The notes under the pieces were generated by a model, which was given only the letters and a program-made list of their open reading frames with translations, ran no database searches and was not told where the DNA came from. A stretch of DNA of 64,000 nucleotides from Neurospora tetraspora (lineage: Eukaryota > Ascomycota > Sordariomycetes > Sordariales > Sordariaceae), in contig NW_026944384.1 of the NCBI RefSeq assembly GCF_033439725.1, positions 4,092,001-4,156,000 on the forward strand, written 5' to 3'. Positions 13,192 through 24,562 of the stretch are shown one piece after another. Position numbers and translations under genes: made by a program. Position 1 is the first letter of the stretch, and every line of letters begins with the position of its first letter.

Positions 13192-14857
13192 CGCTTGCTC
13201 CGAGATAACAAGCTCCTTCGCCTACAGCGCGAGGTGGTGGTGGTGGTGCCCAGGTCGAGGCCGGCTCCGAGGTGTGCCAGTTTGTCAATTCGCAATGCGA
13301 TGGGTGACGGAGAGAGTTCAAAAGACGCCAGGGCGGAAGATGGAATGACGGGAAAGATTGACCAGGAGCTGACGATGGGACGGGGACTGGAGCCGGAGAC
13401 GGGACCGCTGCTAGTACAGGTTGGACAACTGCAACTGCGACTGGACGGGAAAGGGTCCGCGTAACTCCTAATGCGCAATCCGCAATCCGTAGCGCGTCCC
13501 TCGCTCTCGCTCTCTCTTCCTCTACTACGTGACAGAAAGATACAACCTCAATCTGCTTGTGATAGCCCAGCCTTGTATCGACTGCTCTCTGCCTTCCTGG
13601 TTTAAAGTGAGCAAAGTGGAACAAAAGAGTGTCAGTCAATGACAGACTGACGAATCGGGTGTAAGGACAGTCCCGTACAAGTCCCTTCCCCAGCGGGTTC
13701 AGAAGGTGTTGAGCCTGTCACTTTCGTCGCCGGTTGCCTACGATTGCGCTGCAATTGCCTGCTTCTGGTTGGAGTGGCCTGCGGTTGGCGTAACTTTGAA
13801 AAAGGCTGACCTTCCACCCTTGCTTGCTGTGGAGTCCAAACTTTTTTTGAAGTCGTACGGGAAGCAAGGCAGGGCACCTGATTGGTTGCTTAACCTCCGG
13901 GATCCCCGCACCGTTGCAGCGCCGGCCACCTGAGCTCCATCGTCCTTTTCATCATCCTCCACTTTTAACGCAAACTCTCACTCACTCTTTCCTACTGTAC
14001 GCTAGTCTCCCGCCGTCACCTTCCATTTCTCGGTCATGGACGTTCACTTCCTTCTTGACTTCAAGGTTGTCGCCCGATTTCCTGCCCCCTCTCGCTCTTT
14101 ATCTTTTCAAATGAAGGGCTGTCTTGAGTCTTCATGTTTTCTGCTCGGTCTCGAATTCGCGAGCAAGATGGAATCTGCAGAGTGCATGTCTCCTAGCAGT
14201 TCCTCCGGCCCCTCCCCGGACCCACCAAGGACCGGACCGTTTGATGATCGGTCCATCCTCCGTGACTTCACCTTTCCGGGTCCGACACTCATCGAGAACC
14301 GACGACAACATCCGTCCTCTGTCTTTAGCTTTTACGTCCACTTGTTCTTCATCTACAACAGTATTTATCTTGCAGACAAAATACAAGCAAGAAGGAGGCG
14401 AGTGCCTTGCATGATGTTGCAACCATGGCTACCATCATCACCACTTCACCGTGCCACCCCCAACCCAGCCTCAACCAACTGGGACGCTGAGCTTCTTACT
14501 CCTTCATGTCGCAAATAGTAGAGTCGCCCAAGTGGAAATCTACACCCATCCGCTCAATATGTAGAGCTGCATAGCCCCTAGGTTGCATTCACCTTTCGAG
14601 GGACTGTCAACACCAAAATTGAAACACCACAATGTCAACATCTGCGTGTTAACGGCGCCGCTTGTTCAGCACTGGTGAGACTGATGTTGCAAGTGTAACT
14701 CCTGATACTTCCAAACCTTCTATTTACGGCCCCATGGGAGATCGAGAGAATAGTTTCACGTTTATATATATATGTATTATCGTCTCCATGTGTTCTGACA
14801 TCGACCATCTGTGTGACCATCACCCGGTACTTTCAACCATTTGTGCCCTCGAAATGG
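13192..14857. other. Divergent intergenic region, forkhead gene and TM protein gene
   Basis: This is a 1.7-kb spacer between two divergently transcribed genes, so both promoters and leaders lie here. A 160-codon open frame starting with ATG at 14036 (+) has no domain and weak coding character. It could be leader sequence or a missed 5' exon of the gene at 14858. A (TA)n stretch lies at 14763-14773. Confidence 0.5.
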
Positions 14858-16261
14858 ATGCCCAACTTCCTCGCCCTCAGACACACATTGTGCACGCCAT
14901 GTGTGGCCCTGAACACGAAACGAGGCAAAGAAGATACCCTAGTAACACAACTATCCCAGGCCGGGCATTTCACCTTTCTGGAAGACCACTCTCGGTCATC
15001 CTCGGTCTATAACGAGATAGTCGAAAGCTATAGCGACACAGCACCAAAGTCTCTCCAAGAGAGTTTCTCCTCAACCGTTCGGAATGTCGCTTCTCAATCG
15101 GCACTACGGCGGGAGGAGTGGCCTACAGGAGCCCAGTCACGCAATAGACCAACATGTCCACGTCCTCCACCCCGTACCGGCCCCTTTTTCGATGCCTTCC
15201 GCAATCAAGAAGACTCAGGCTACCTAAAGCCACCGCCTCTCTCAGTATCAAGACCTGTCGAGGCAACTCGCCGTCAAGGTCGGCCCCGAAGCTCCTCCGT
15301 CCCACTTATACCTCGCCAAACTCCCAGTCTCAACCTTTTTCCCAGGATCGATCCAGCTCCAACTCCAGCTTTAACACCAAAACCTTCCTATCCCGGATCC
15401 GAAATATCAACACCATCCCATTATCCAGCATCAAGCACAGCAGTTAGTCTTTTGAGCACAACACCCTTGATGGCACTACCCGTCCCCCCGAAAGACACTT
15501 CACTTCAACCACCCGTTCCCCGGAAAGACACTCCTACTCTACCGCCACTCAGGATACCCTCACAAAACCCATCATCTACTGGCGACGTATCCATGAGGAA
15601 CCCTATTAAAGGCCCCGCTCTGTACACCCAGCCCCGTCCCCTTCCCGTTCCCGTTCCGACGCCCTGCCGTCACCAACGCCGAGCAATGCGCCTCAACACG
15701 CCCTACATGCAGATGCTTCTCGCCCTCGACAAGATTCCCCGTCTGCACAACATCCTCGTTTTCTACTTTACCTGGCTTCTGTTGGTTGCCTTCATCATCG
15801 TTACCGCATCTTTTGATAATTCACCGTCTGGCTTAACCGGATCCGTCCTACATATCATGGAACAACCCTTATTCGCCGTCAGCTTAAGTTGCATGGCCCT
15901 CGGCATCCTAGGTTGCCTCTGGCTCGGCATCCGGTGGCGGAGGAATTATGTCTGGTTGATTAATAGGCTGTATATGCCTCTGTTTCTGAACGGACTGGCG
16001 GGGGTGCTGGCTACTTTGGCGAGCGTGTATGCGCAGCATGAAGGGAGGTGGTGTTTCCCGGCGATTGTGGCGGTGGTGGTGGAAGGGGTGCTGGTGGTTG
16101 TGTCTGTGGTGTTGTTTGGGCTGTATAACTTTTGGTTGTTGAGGAGGGTGAAGAAGTTTGAAAGTGGGTATTATGGTAAGGGTAGGAAGTGGTGGTGGGA
16201 AGGGACAAGAGTCGGGGATGGAATGCGCCGCCTCATGCACCGGGGAGTATTGTATAGGTGA
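14858..16261 (+). CDS. Uncharacterised four-TM protein with disordered N terminus
   Basis: The frame from ATG 14858 gives 467 aa. The open frame extends upstream to 14699 without an ATG, so an additional 5' exon is possible. Residues 1-280 are Pro/Ser/Thr-rich and probably disordered. They contain two PVPxKDT repeats and basic patches. The C-terminal third carries four hydrophobic segments at about 298-316, 339-357, 371-392 and 402-428. A preceding amphipathic stretch reads LALDKIPRLHN. The tail is basic and Trp-rich (KWWWEG). I recognise the general type as a fungal membrane protein of unknown function and assign no activity. It is convergent with the molybdate transporter gene, 249 bp away. 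Confidence 0.75.
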   Translation: MPNFLALRHTLCTPCVALNTKRGKEDTLVTQLSQAGHFTFLEDHSRSSSVYNEIVESYSDTAPKSLQESFSSTVRNVASQSALRREEWPTGAQSRNRPTCPRPPPRTGPFFDAFRNQEDSGYLKPPPLSVSRPVEATRRQGRPRSSSVPLIPRQTPSLNLFPRIDPAPTPALTPKPSYPGSEISTPSHYPASSTAVSLLSTTPLMALPVPPKDTSLQPPVPRKDTPTLPPLRIPSQNPSSTGDVSMRNPIKGPALYTQPRPLPVPVPTPCRHQRRAMRLNTPYMQMLLALDKIPRLHNILVFYFTWLLLVAFIIVTASFDNSPSGLTGSVLHIMEQPLFAVSLSCMALGILGCLWLGIRWRRNYVWLINRLYMPLFLNGLAGVLATLASVYAQHEGRWCFPAIVAVVVEGVLVVVSVVLFGLYNFWLLRRVKKFESGYYGKGRKWWWEGTRVGDGMRRLMHRGVLYR

Positions 16262-16510
16262 TGATTGTAGAGGAGGAGGGCGAATAGGAGTGGGATGGGG
16301 GGTATACCCTAGACCTACTGCGCACTTTTGGGGAGGTTGTATATAAGTGTTCAAGTACCAACCAGAGCCCTTTGTCAATAATCACAACATGAAGTGTAAA
16401 GACAACTGTAATCCAAGGGTGTCTGTCAAACCACCGCAAACGAAATTCGAGCTGCAGACTATTCGCATCACCGTGCACACCTCAATATCCTAAAACCAAC
16501 TCCCCCCATC

Positions 16511-18121
16511 TCACCTCAAAAGCGGACTCTCCTCATCAACAACCCCTTCATCGTTCAACAGCCCCCGCTCCTCTTCCCTCCCTATCTCCTTCCCACCACC
16601 CAACCACCCAGCAACCCTATACCCCCCATAACACCCCATCCCCGCCAAAAACCCAACCCCATCATTCCTAAACGCCAAAATCGTCCCCGCAGTCATCAAC
16701 ATCACCATCCTGTCCTCCTCTTCTCCTCCTTCCACACTCCTTACCCCAACCCTCCCCAACTCCACCCCCGCACCCAAAACCATGACTCCCAAAAACGCCC
16801 TCGGGAATTTTTCTAGGATCCTCAACAATAACCCTGTTGTTCCAGAAGAAAAAAATAACCCGAGTAGGAATTTGAGAGTTCCCAAAAAGATGATGGAAGT
16901 CCCGCTTCGAGCACCGAAGCGGTGTTGGGCGGCCAGTCCGCCGGAGCCGTGGCAGAGGGGCATGCAGCCGAAGGGGGCGGAGAGGAGGTTCATCAGGCTG
17001 ATGGAGAGGGAGAGCGGGGTTAGGGGGACTGGACCTTCTTTTGAGGAGCTGGAGCTTTTTGGTGATGATGTGGAAGAGGAGGATGAGTGCGAAGAGGAGG
17101 AGGAGGAGGAGGAGGATGGGGATGGGTCGGAGGAGGCTAGGTCAGAGGCTGGGGGGTTAGAGGCTGCTGGGTTAGAGGAGGGCTCATCATCATATAGCTG
17201 GGGATAGGAGGACCGAGGGAAGAGATCGGATGCGAGCGCTGAAGCGGCAATTATGGAGTTGAGTGTTGTCAGAGGGAGCTGGGCGAGTGCCATGCTTAGA
17301 GCTTGCGGATTGAGTAGGGAGTGGAAGACTTCGGGGTGGATGTGGTGAAGGGGGTTCCAGATCCATGTCCAGGAATATGAGTTGGTCGGTTCGTCGTAGG
17401 GTGGTGGTTGATCAGGAGAGTCCTTGGACAGAGAAACTCTCACCACGGCAAACACCAGCCCAACCAAAAACAACACCAACGCGTACGGCACCGGCATCCT
17501 CCTCCTCCCCTTTGGTCCAGACTGTTGCTGCTGCCCCAACGTAACCACCAACCCCCCAAAAGCCAACACGGCCCACGCCCTACTATCCAACCACCTCCCT
17601 ATCCCCCCATCCCCATCCCCATGCCCATTTTCTTCTTCTGGCGTCCACCACCACCCCAACGGCCTAACCATCCCACCCCCCGCCGCCACCACCAAACTCA
17701 GCCCAGCACCCACTTGCACTCCCCTCACCACCGCCCCCGGCACCCACCTCATCACCCTCTTTAGTCCTCCCGTCCCTCCCAACAGTAGCACAGCAAAACC
17801 AACCCATGCGCCCGCCGCTACCGTCGTGCCCAATCCCGGAGAAGGGGAAGAAGCAAGTGACGCGGCAGCGATGGCCTTCATAGGCTGCACCGGCAATGGC
17901 ACGCCGAAGATGAAGCCGGTGGCGATGTTGAATAGACCGGAGAAGATTAAAGTGGAGGGCAGGTCGATACTCCCTTGAAGGGAGAGGGCGAGGAGGAGGG
18001 GGAGGAGGGTGCCTAAGTCTCCGAGGGAGCCGGAGATTTCGGAGAGGAGGAGATGGGGGGTGGTGAGGTGGGAAGTGTTGTGGGAGGTTATGCGGCGGAG
18101 GTGGGATTTGGTGATGAACAT
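16511..18121 (-). CDS. mot1: MOT1-family molybdate transporter
   Basis: A single exon from ATG 18121 gives 536 aa. The MOT1 family (a SulP-related group formerly annotated as sulfate transporters) is recognised by two conserved halves. The first has EISGSLGDLGTLLPLLLAL and VPLPVQPMKAIAAA. The second has PLCHGSGGLAAQHRFGARSG. Hydrophobic helices fill most of the protein, consistent with a polytopic plasma or vacuolar membrane carrier taking up molybdate for molybdenum-cofactor enzymes such as nitrate reductase. The central loop (about residues 310-365) contains an unusual Ser-rich run of over 20 serines. The C-terminal tail is acidic and ends in a possible di-leucine signal (ESPLL), which can direct proteins to the vacuole. 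Specificity is by family. Confidence 0.88.
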   Translation of the reverse strand: MFITKSHLRRITSHNTSHLTTPHLLLSEISGSLGDLGTLLPLLLALSLQGSIDLPSTLIFSGLFNIATGFIFGVPLPVQPMKAIAAASLASSPSPGLGTTVAAGAWVGFAVLLLGGTGGLKRVMRWVPGAVVRGVQVGAGLSLVVAAGGGMVRPLGWWWTPEEENGHGDGDGGIGRWLDSRAWAVLAFGGLVVTLGQQQQSGPKGRRRMPVPYALVLFLVGLVFAVVRVSLSKDSPDQPPPYDEPTNSYSWTWIWNPLHHIHPEVFHSLLNPQALSMALAQLPLTTLNSIIAASALASDLFPRSSYPQLYDDEPSSNPAASNPPASDLASSDPSPSSSSSSSSSHSSSSSTSSPKSSSSSKEGPVPLTPLSLSISLMNLLSAPFGCMPLCHGSGGLAAQHRFGARSGTSIIFLGTLKFLLGLFFSSGTTGLLLRILEKFPRAFLGVMVLGAGVELGRVGVRSVEGGEEEDRMVMLMTAGTILAFRNDGVGFLAGMGCYGGYRVAGWLGGGKEIGREEERGLLNDEGVVDEESPLLR

Positions 18122-18813
18122 TTTTTTTTTTCGGTGGGTGGTCGTGGTTGGGAGGAAGGAGGATTGATTATTGTGTCGTTGGGAGGAAGGTGGGTTGGGG
18201 TTGGTGGGGCATGCTGTGCCGAGTTATAGTGAGGTTACCTATTGTTGGAAGAGGGAATGGAGTTGGTTGAAGATGGATTGTGAGAGGTTTGGAGGTAGGT
18301 TGAGAAAATGAGCTTTTTTTTTAGGTATCTAAGAGATGGATATGAGGGATCGAAGAAGGTGTTGTTGAGGGGAAAGATAACCGGTTTGGTCCCCTCACTG
18401 ATTGTCGTCGAGTTACGAAACCAAAATTGGTGGAGTCATTGATCGCCCAATTAGGAAAGTCGTCAATTAGACGGTGCTACTGTACGATATCGATATGAGC
18501 GAAACAACTCAACCGCAAAGGGCACGCAACATTTGAAACATAAGACGCAAGATAAGAAGAATTATGGTTCATCATTATTTCATTAACATATTACAATCGA
18601 ACGCTAAACCGCCGTTGAAGTAAATGACAAAAGAACGCTCTGAAGCTTGGTATCATTCCACATCACAAATCGTATCCTTCCCTGAAATCATCCATAACAC
18701 AATCGTGGTATCACAAGTTTGCCCATTACTGGGTTTTCATCTCCTCTTTTTCTGCTGAAAACATCAAACACCGGTCTTCTGAACTATCGTTCATCTCAGT
18801 CACAATCAGTGAC
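18122..18813. other. Spacer between the MOT1 promoter and the SUR7-family 3' end
   Basis: Both neighbours are on the minus strand. The left part, starting with a T run immediately upstream of the MOT1 ATG, is its promoter and leader. The right part is AT-rich and probably the 3' UTR of the SUR7/PalI-family gene. No gene or structured RNA was recognised. Confidence 0.6.
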
Positions 18814-19569
18814 TTAGAACCACCTCCTGCGGCGAGGAGGAGCAGCGGCAACCCCGTAGTCGTTCTTAGGCTCGAGGTCCCTGTTCCTCCTCTTGTGGAT
18901 TCTAGCCGAGCAGCAGGTGATGAAGAGGATGATCATGCCCAACAGCGAGCAGATGGCGGCAGCCAGGGTGGTCCAGGCGGCGGAGCCCCAGTGCGCGCGA
19001 GAGACGGTGGGGGCGTCGTTGATCCTCGACTTGATGATGCTGAAGGTGACAAAGTCCAAGATCATGATAACGACAGTGACGATGAAAGCCAGAGCAGCGA
19101 CCAGCGAGGCGAGGAAAGAGCCGACAAGGCCGGCGCCGAGGGCGAGGAGGAAGGCGATGAAGTTGAGACCGCAGGCAATGGGGTGCAGGATCATCGCCTT
19201 GGTGAGCGCCTTGGTGGTGTTCTCGGCATAGTTGGAGAAAGAGATGCCCTCGATCGTGCGCATCACGTTGGTGGGGTTGTAGCCGACGTGGGAGGAAGAG
19301 CAGGAGTCACTGTTTAGAAATTAGTATGCGCAAATCTAAGTATTGCGTTCTAAGTGAAGGGTAACTCACGGGCCATCGGCAACCTCACACCAGCCAAAGG
19401 TACCAAAGGTTACCCTCTTGATAGGGCCCATGTAAGGTCTTCCGAGATCGACCTTCATGATCGAGATGTCATTGATGACAGGGGCAGAAATGCAGGTGAC
19501 GATGAGCAGCACCGTTGCTGCTAGCAGCAGGAATGTGCCGAAGTGGTGGAAGAAGCCTGTCCTCGCCAT
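18814..19569 (-). CDS. SUR7/PalI (Rim9)-family four-TM membrane protein
   Basis: Two exons (19569-19370 and 19309-18814) joined across a 60-nt GT-AG intron give 231 aa. Residues about 10-32 form the first membrane helix. An extracellular loop follows with GTFGWCEVADGP, resembling the conserved GxxxC...C loop of SUR7/PalI proteins, and a second cysteine just after the intron. Three more helices lie near residues 107-129, 133-155 and 178-200. The tail is short, basic and Arg-rich. Family members sit in eisosome-associated plasma-membrane domains (Sur7) or in ambient-pH sensing (PalI/Rim9). This member is short and lacks the long PalI cytoplasmic tail, so a Sur7-like role is more likely. The exact subfamily is uncertain. 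Confidence 0.82.
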
Positions 19570-21312
19570 TGTGATGGTGTAGTTGAGTTGTTATGATTAA
19601 GGTGGAAGCCGGGCAAGTTGAAGCCGCTGGTGTGTATCGTCCTCCGCGTATAGAGACAAGTCGAAGATGTGTGCTGGTATGTAAATCACAGGAAGGGAGA
19701 GAGTTCAAGTGGATGGCAGTGGATGACCAAGGCTGATATAAAGAAGCTTCTGTTGGACTGGTATCTTGAATGGACGCTGCCAATGACAACCAATCATGGA
19801 CGGAAGTGCCTGTGATGGTGTCTAATATGTTTCCGGTTCTTGGCGTGATGCCATCCCTCATGGGAAGCAGCCCTGCGACGTCATTCTAAGCCTCCAATGT
19901 CCCTTCCTGCTCGAAACATAGTGCTCCCTTCACTCAGTGCAAGGCACCCAGAATGGCCTGCCCTGCGGCCCAGCCCTCAGCCAGCAGACTTGGCATCTTG
20001 TCTTCAGTGGCTGGCTCCCTTGGCAACTTTGTTCCATGTCTTTGTTCCATGGGTATCGGCTGTGACGGCCCCGAAGGTCTGCTGCCCTGGCTGTGTAAGC
20101 GGTCCAGGCATAACCTGCTGTGTATGTGTGACCTTGGAGGTGAGAGGTCCTCAAATGTGGTGGTGTCGCCAAGCCTGTTTCACCCCGGCAGTGCTCTGGC
20201 GGGAGTGACGTAAGTCTTGTAAGGGGATCAACATCCCGATCCTAGGCTCGGAGTGCCGTTGCCGGGTAACCTTGAAACTTCAGGGTAGCCAAGGAGAAAG
20301 CTGAGGAAGTCCTCTCTGTTGATTGGGGGATGAATATTCCGTCGCAGCGGAGGTGGGGCTTGACGTTTTGTTTTGAGGGACCATTGTCGAAATCGAAAAT
20401 CTTCGTTCAGGGCAGTCGTTATGATCGGAATGATGGTGATGACGGACATTCGCTGAATAGTTGAACCTGAGAAGACTGCGGTGAGCCATGGCGGCGCACC
20501 TTCTCCATGTTTGTCGCATTCTCTCTTGCAAACATTTGGGCTTTCAGAGTCTGTCCCTCCTTTGGTTGGTTATGTCTTTCTTCTCGGGGATGCCTTGTTG
20601 ACCTGAGACGGGAGTGGTGGAAGAGACACCGTCGATCGTTAGTCGCCCGTGCTGCTGTCTTTAACTTTCCGATAGCACATCTTGTGTGACCTGCGATTCC
20701 ATGTCAACAGACGTATGAGTTTCAGAAGAGCCAGCTCCTCCAGTCACATATCAAAAAGGCACAACATGATGTTAGGAATACCACCAAAATAACTTGTGGA
20801 GACGAGTGTTCATCTGTTCCCGAGTGAAGCGCGGCACCCCATGATTCCCGTCGCCACTTTCAGGGCTAGGAACGCAACATGGCCGCCACGTGCTTGCGGG
20901 CGGAGGCAGACCAGTTCCCCAGATTGCGCATCGAATATCGATATCCGATGGAATGCCCGAAAGGGTTTGGCAACGCTGTTGTAATCAAATGGGCAGAATC
21001 AGTTGAAAATGAGAAAAATAACCTGGAAGCCAGTGATGGTGCGTGACGGAAATGGACCGCAGCCTGCGATTTCCTCAGAGGAGTCCTTCAAGCGGCAAGC
21101 CAGGTGGGGTCAAAGGGTGATGCTTAGTTACAGTAAACCCTAACCCTGCTTTTATTCCGACCTCAACTAGGAGGACGACAACATTCCAGTTCGTCATCGT
21201 TGCATGCGCCGATTTGATTGCTGAAAATTGAAATGTGGTCGGCGTCCAACATGGACTCCTCAAATCCGTATCACTACGAGGTTCGCTGTTCTTGAAGAAA
21301 CCTCTCTTTACG
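19570..21312. other. Gene-free divergent spacer
   Basis: These 1.7 kb separate the SUR7-family gene (-) from the OXNAD1-like gene (+). Several 60-100-codon frames occur on both strands, but they overlap and none shows domain features. Both promoters are expected here. An ATG at 21233 with a 16-codon frame precedes the chosen OXNAD start and could be a uORF or an upstream exon. Confidence 0.5.
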
Positions 21313-22347
21313 ATGTCGAAACAAAGCCACCTGGAAAGAACCGCAAAGGAACCCCGTGGTGAGGTTGTTGTTCACCCAAAATTTTCGAGAAAGAGGTTGG
21401 ATAGCTGCACCGTAACTGACATTCGTGTAGGCACTGCATACCGTGATCATCAAACACGTCAACCAAATCAATGACTCTATTAGGGTGTTCCGGTTAGCGA
21501 TCCCCAACCAGAAGACAATCCAAGTAAGCATCACTTAAGCTTAGGATGGATCACCTTCACAGAGTGCTGACTCATGACCCAGTTCTCTGCGGGACAATGG
21601 CTCGATGTCTATGTTCCTACCGTGCCCAAGGCTGGAGGTTTTACGGTAACCTCTGCGCCTTCAGTTGCAGTTGCGCAACAGGGGCCAGATGGTCAGGTAC
21701 CACAGGCCTATCTTGAACTGGCTATCCAGAAGTCGCCAGATAATCCACCAGCAGCTTGGCTCTGGCAGCCTGTCCCGTCAATCATGAATGCTGAAGTCAA
21801 GGTCCGCGTTGGAGGCAGCTTTGTCTGGCCGCCGGCCGGTATCGACGTCTCGTCACTCCGCAAGGTTGTGCTTGTGGCTGGTGGTGTCGGCATCAACCCC
21901 TTGATAAGTATCCTCACCGCCATTGCGGATGACAGGAAGCATGGGAGGCTTCCTGAGAGCTGTGAAGTGACGATGCTTTATTCGATGAAGGACCCCGGGC
22001 CACCGAGAGATGTAAAGAAAATGCTGTTTCTGGAGAGGATTACCTGGCTCTTTGCAAAAGGGGTGGTTCGGGGCACGTTTCGGTTGTTTCTTACACGACC
22101 ATTTGAAAGGAATACTGTGCCCAATATGGAGGATGGCATGGTGAACTGCCATGGTTTTGGAGTGAAGTTCGCCAGCAGAAGGATATCACTAGCCGATCTT
22201 GCATCAGCTATTGGGCATGACAAAGACTCAGCAGTGGTATACGTATGCGGTGTTCCTGCCATGACTGATGAAATGGTTGAGAAATTGGTCTCCAATGATG
22301 GGCTGGGCATGGAGCGCGACAGAGTCTTGTTCGAGAAGTGGTGGTGA
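21313..22347 (+). CDS. OXNAD1-like FAD/NAD(P)-binding oxidoreductase
   Basis: Three exons (21313-21363, 21431-21523, 21583-22347) give 302 aa. The first section reads ERTAKEPRGE-ALHTVIIKHV, then a ferredoxin-reductase-type FAD-binding barrel (FSAGQWLDVYVP, AGGFTVTSAP). An NAD-binding domain follows, with nucleotide motif LVAGGVGINPLIS and C-terminal VYVCGVPAMTDEMV. This matches oxidoreductase NAD-binding domain-containing protein 1, a small mitochondrial-type reductase whose physiological partner is unclear. The first intron uses a weak GTTGTT donor. Neighbouring GTGAGG and GTGGTG donors would break the frame, so this choice rests on homology. The in-frame region 5' of the ATG has no start codon, so a mitochondrial presequence is not visible unless an upstream exon exists. 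Confidence 0.8.
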
Positions 22348-22759
22348 AGGCTCTCATGGAGAAAACTGAACGAGGTAAACGGAGATAACGTGATACCAAA
22401 CGAAAACCTTCAATCCGGGCTCGGGACCGAATTCCAACCTCCACTTTCAGGTGAATTAGGATTCGAGGTTGACGTGGGCGCGCGTTGCCCCAATGCACCT
22501 TCCCATTCCCAAACCTTTACTCACCCCGCGCCTGGAATCGATCGTGAATGGATTTTTTTTTCGACGAGTGCAGAAAGCAACCATCCAAAGGTCGAGAGAT
22601 CAATTACGCTCTCGACAGCGCATCGAGGCCGATATCCTTCTGCGTGCGCCAGACAAGGCACCTTCACGCCAACAAGACATGTCTGTCTAAAGTATATCTT
22701 GCGCTCCGCACTCGGCCCCTACGAAGCGATCACCTACTCTACATTCATCACCTTTTACG
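22348..22759. other. Short spacer between the OXNAD1-like and DUF7918-like genes
   Basis: These 412 bases separate two plus-strand genes and contain the 3' end of the first and the promoter of the second. Nothing further was recognised. Confidence 0.6.
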
Positions 22760-24562
22760 ATGCCGTGCCTCCGTGGAATTGAGATTTCTCTCTCGACCGA
22801 ACCATCCGATGAGCGTATCCCCGAGTTCCCGCATCCCGAGGGCTCATCTGCCCGCTTGATCAGTTCTCATGGCGGTTCAACAAAGCAGGAATCCATATCG
22901 ACACGCAAAGCTGGCCCCACGATCGCGACGTATATACCATCCGTGCCAGGTACTACATCTTCTTCCGATTCGTCTCGTTCAGCATGTTAACTATTCGTAC
23001 GTTAATAGGCCACTGTTTCGGGATCAAGTACAACATCAACGTTGTCCCCCCCTTGCCTTGCAAACATGTCGTTTTCAAACTGTTCTTGAACGGCCGAACG
23101 ATCACCACATGGGGCATCGACCCAACCGAGCGACAGCATGGCACCATTGTCAAGTCACTGTGGGCACCTGGCCCAAGCTACAATGGACAAGCAGGCCTCG
23201 AGTGTCGCAATTTCGTCTTTCTTCCAGGTCAAGAAACCAGATCCCCTGCTGAAGACGGTGGCCTGATCGAAGTCAAGGTTTTTCGAGCACAAGACAGAAA
23301 AGCTCGGGCACCGAAAGTGGAGGACTTTCACCCCCAGAAGAACTATGGCATCGCGTAGGTGACTACTACAGCATGGAAATCATATCGCATGGTGGAAGGC
23401 TGACGAATGTCATAGTTCCCCCAGTATCGGCCTTATGGACCAACCTCAGCATGCCTGCTTCTATTTTTGGCATCTCCTCGATGCTAAGGACTCGCCCTTT
23501 GCAACATTCAGGTTCCACTACCGCTCGTGGGATAGCCTTGAGCAGCTGAACCTGATACCCCCGAGGGAGTTTGAGTTTGTACGATCCATCTCTACCAACG
23601 CACTAAGCCGCAGCACGACGATGGAGTTTACCGAAGGCATGCTGCGCCAAGTGGACGATAGTCAAGCGACACTGGTCACGAACGATGACCATGGTGACGA
23701 GGAGTCAATCTTTGAAGGAAGCAGGACCCACGGTGACAGAAGAGACCAGCCAAACTACTCCCTCGGAAGCCCTCCGATAGTGTTCCCTCTATCCTCGCTC
23801 TCAGAAAACATCCCTCAGCCAAGCAAAGCACTCCGAGATGCTTATCGCGACTCGTATCTCCAGCGACCCTTACCAGAACTCCCACACGAAGAGCCGAGCG
23901 TCGTATCACGGCCTTCTTCCACATCATCTGCCGTGTCTGGTTGCCCATCTCTGACCCCTTCACTCAAGAAACTCGTCGACGATGGAGCCTTTGACGATGA
24001 TGATGCTTTTGAGATTGGCGTAGCGCGGACCGTTCCACACTGTAAACCAAACTCCTCCGGCACCCCGGACAAAAAGAACCCAAGGTCGGAGACACTCGAG
24101 GACTTTTCCATGTCAGACTACGCCGCATCGCCAGCGTCAACCAGTGAATATTATCCAAACAAGGCCTTATCACCTGGCCGGTACCTACCAACAACCGGCA
24201 GCAGTTACGATCTCGGCCTTGAATGTTTCACCCTCACCCCGCAAAAGGAAGATGTTGCTCCAGCTTCTCAGACAGAGTCGGGTCGAAAAGTGTCAACGCA
24301 AGCTCTGCCTCCCTGCTACAGGTCTGAGCAAGACCTGTCCCGGGTTACGAGACTCAGATTGTCGGAAGCGGAGTGGATGAGCCGAACACCTTCGCCTGCT
24401 GAAAGGGAACAGGCGAATATCGCAAGACGTTTATGGAGCCCTCCTCCTAGCACCTCGGCACGCACTGGCCGGTTTTTGGGTTTCCGGAAGAAGTCTTCGG
24501 AGAGCTCGGAGAGTCTCGAGAAGGAGGAAGTCCGCTCAGGAATCGTGGGCAACTGGATTTGA
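22760..24562 (+). CDS. DUF7918-like protein of unknown function
   Basis: Three exons (22760-22949, 23009-23354, 23416-24562) with 59- and 61-nt introns give 560 aa and keep frame throughout. The N-terminal ~270 residues resemble a widespread fungal domain (DUF7918 type). It begins with MPCLRGIEISL and a short acidic EFPHPEG segment, then TYIPSVPG, a beta-rich stretch with FKLFLNGRTITTWGID, and ECRNFVFLPGQE. It closes with FYFWHLLDAKDSPFATFRFHYRSWDSL. The C-terminal half is Ser/Pro-rich and probably disordered, with several SP/TP sites, ending in a basic then acidic tail. I assign no activity. The second intron begins in GC|GTAGGT; reading through would stop at once, which supports splicing. 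Confidence 0.78.

Noticed and set aside
12821-13639. 272-codon minus-strand frame overlapping the start of the forkhead gene
   Set aside because: It overlaps the forkhead gene's N-terminal coding region in another frame; the sequence is low-complexity Thr/Ala/Pro without a domain. It could be leader sequence at most.
14036-14518. 160-codon frame with ATG in the forkhead/TM-protein spacer
   Set aside because: No domain, several other overlapping frames, and Ser/Pro-rich content; retained only as a possible 5' exon or leader.
21233-21313. ATG at 21233 as the start of the OXNAD1-like gene, or an in-frame N-terminal mitochondrial presequence from 21235
   Set aside because: The frame of the conserved protein has GTG at 21235 and a stop just before it. 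The ATG at 21233 is in a different frame and needs an unsupported intron.
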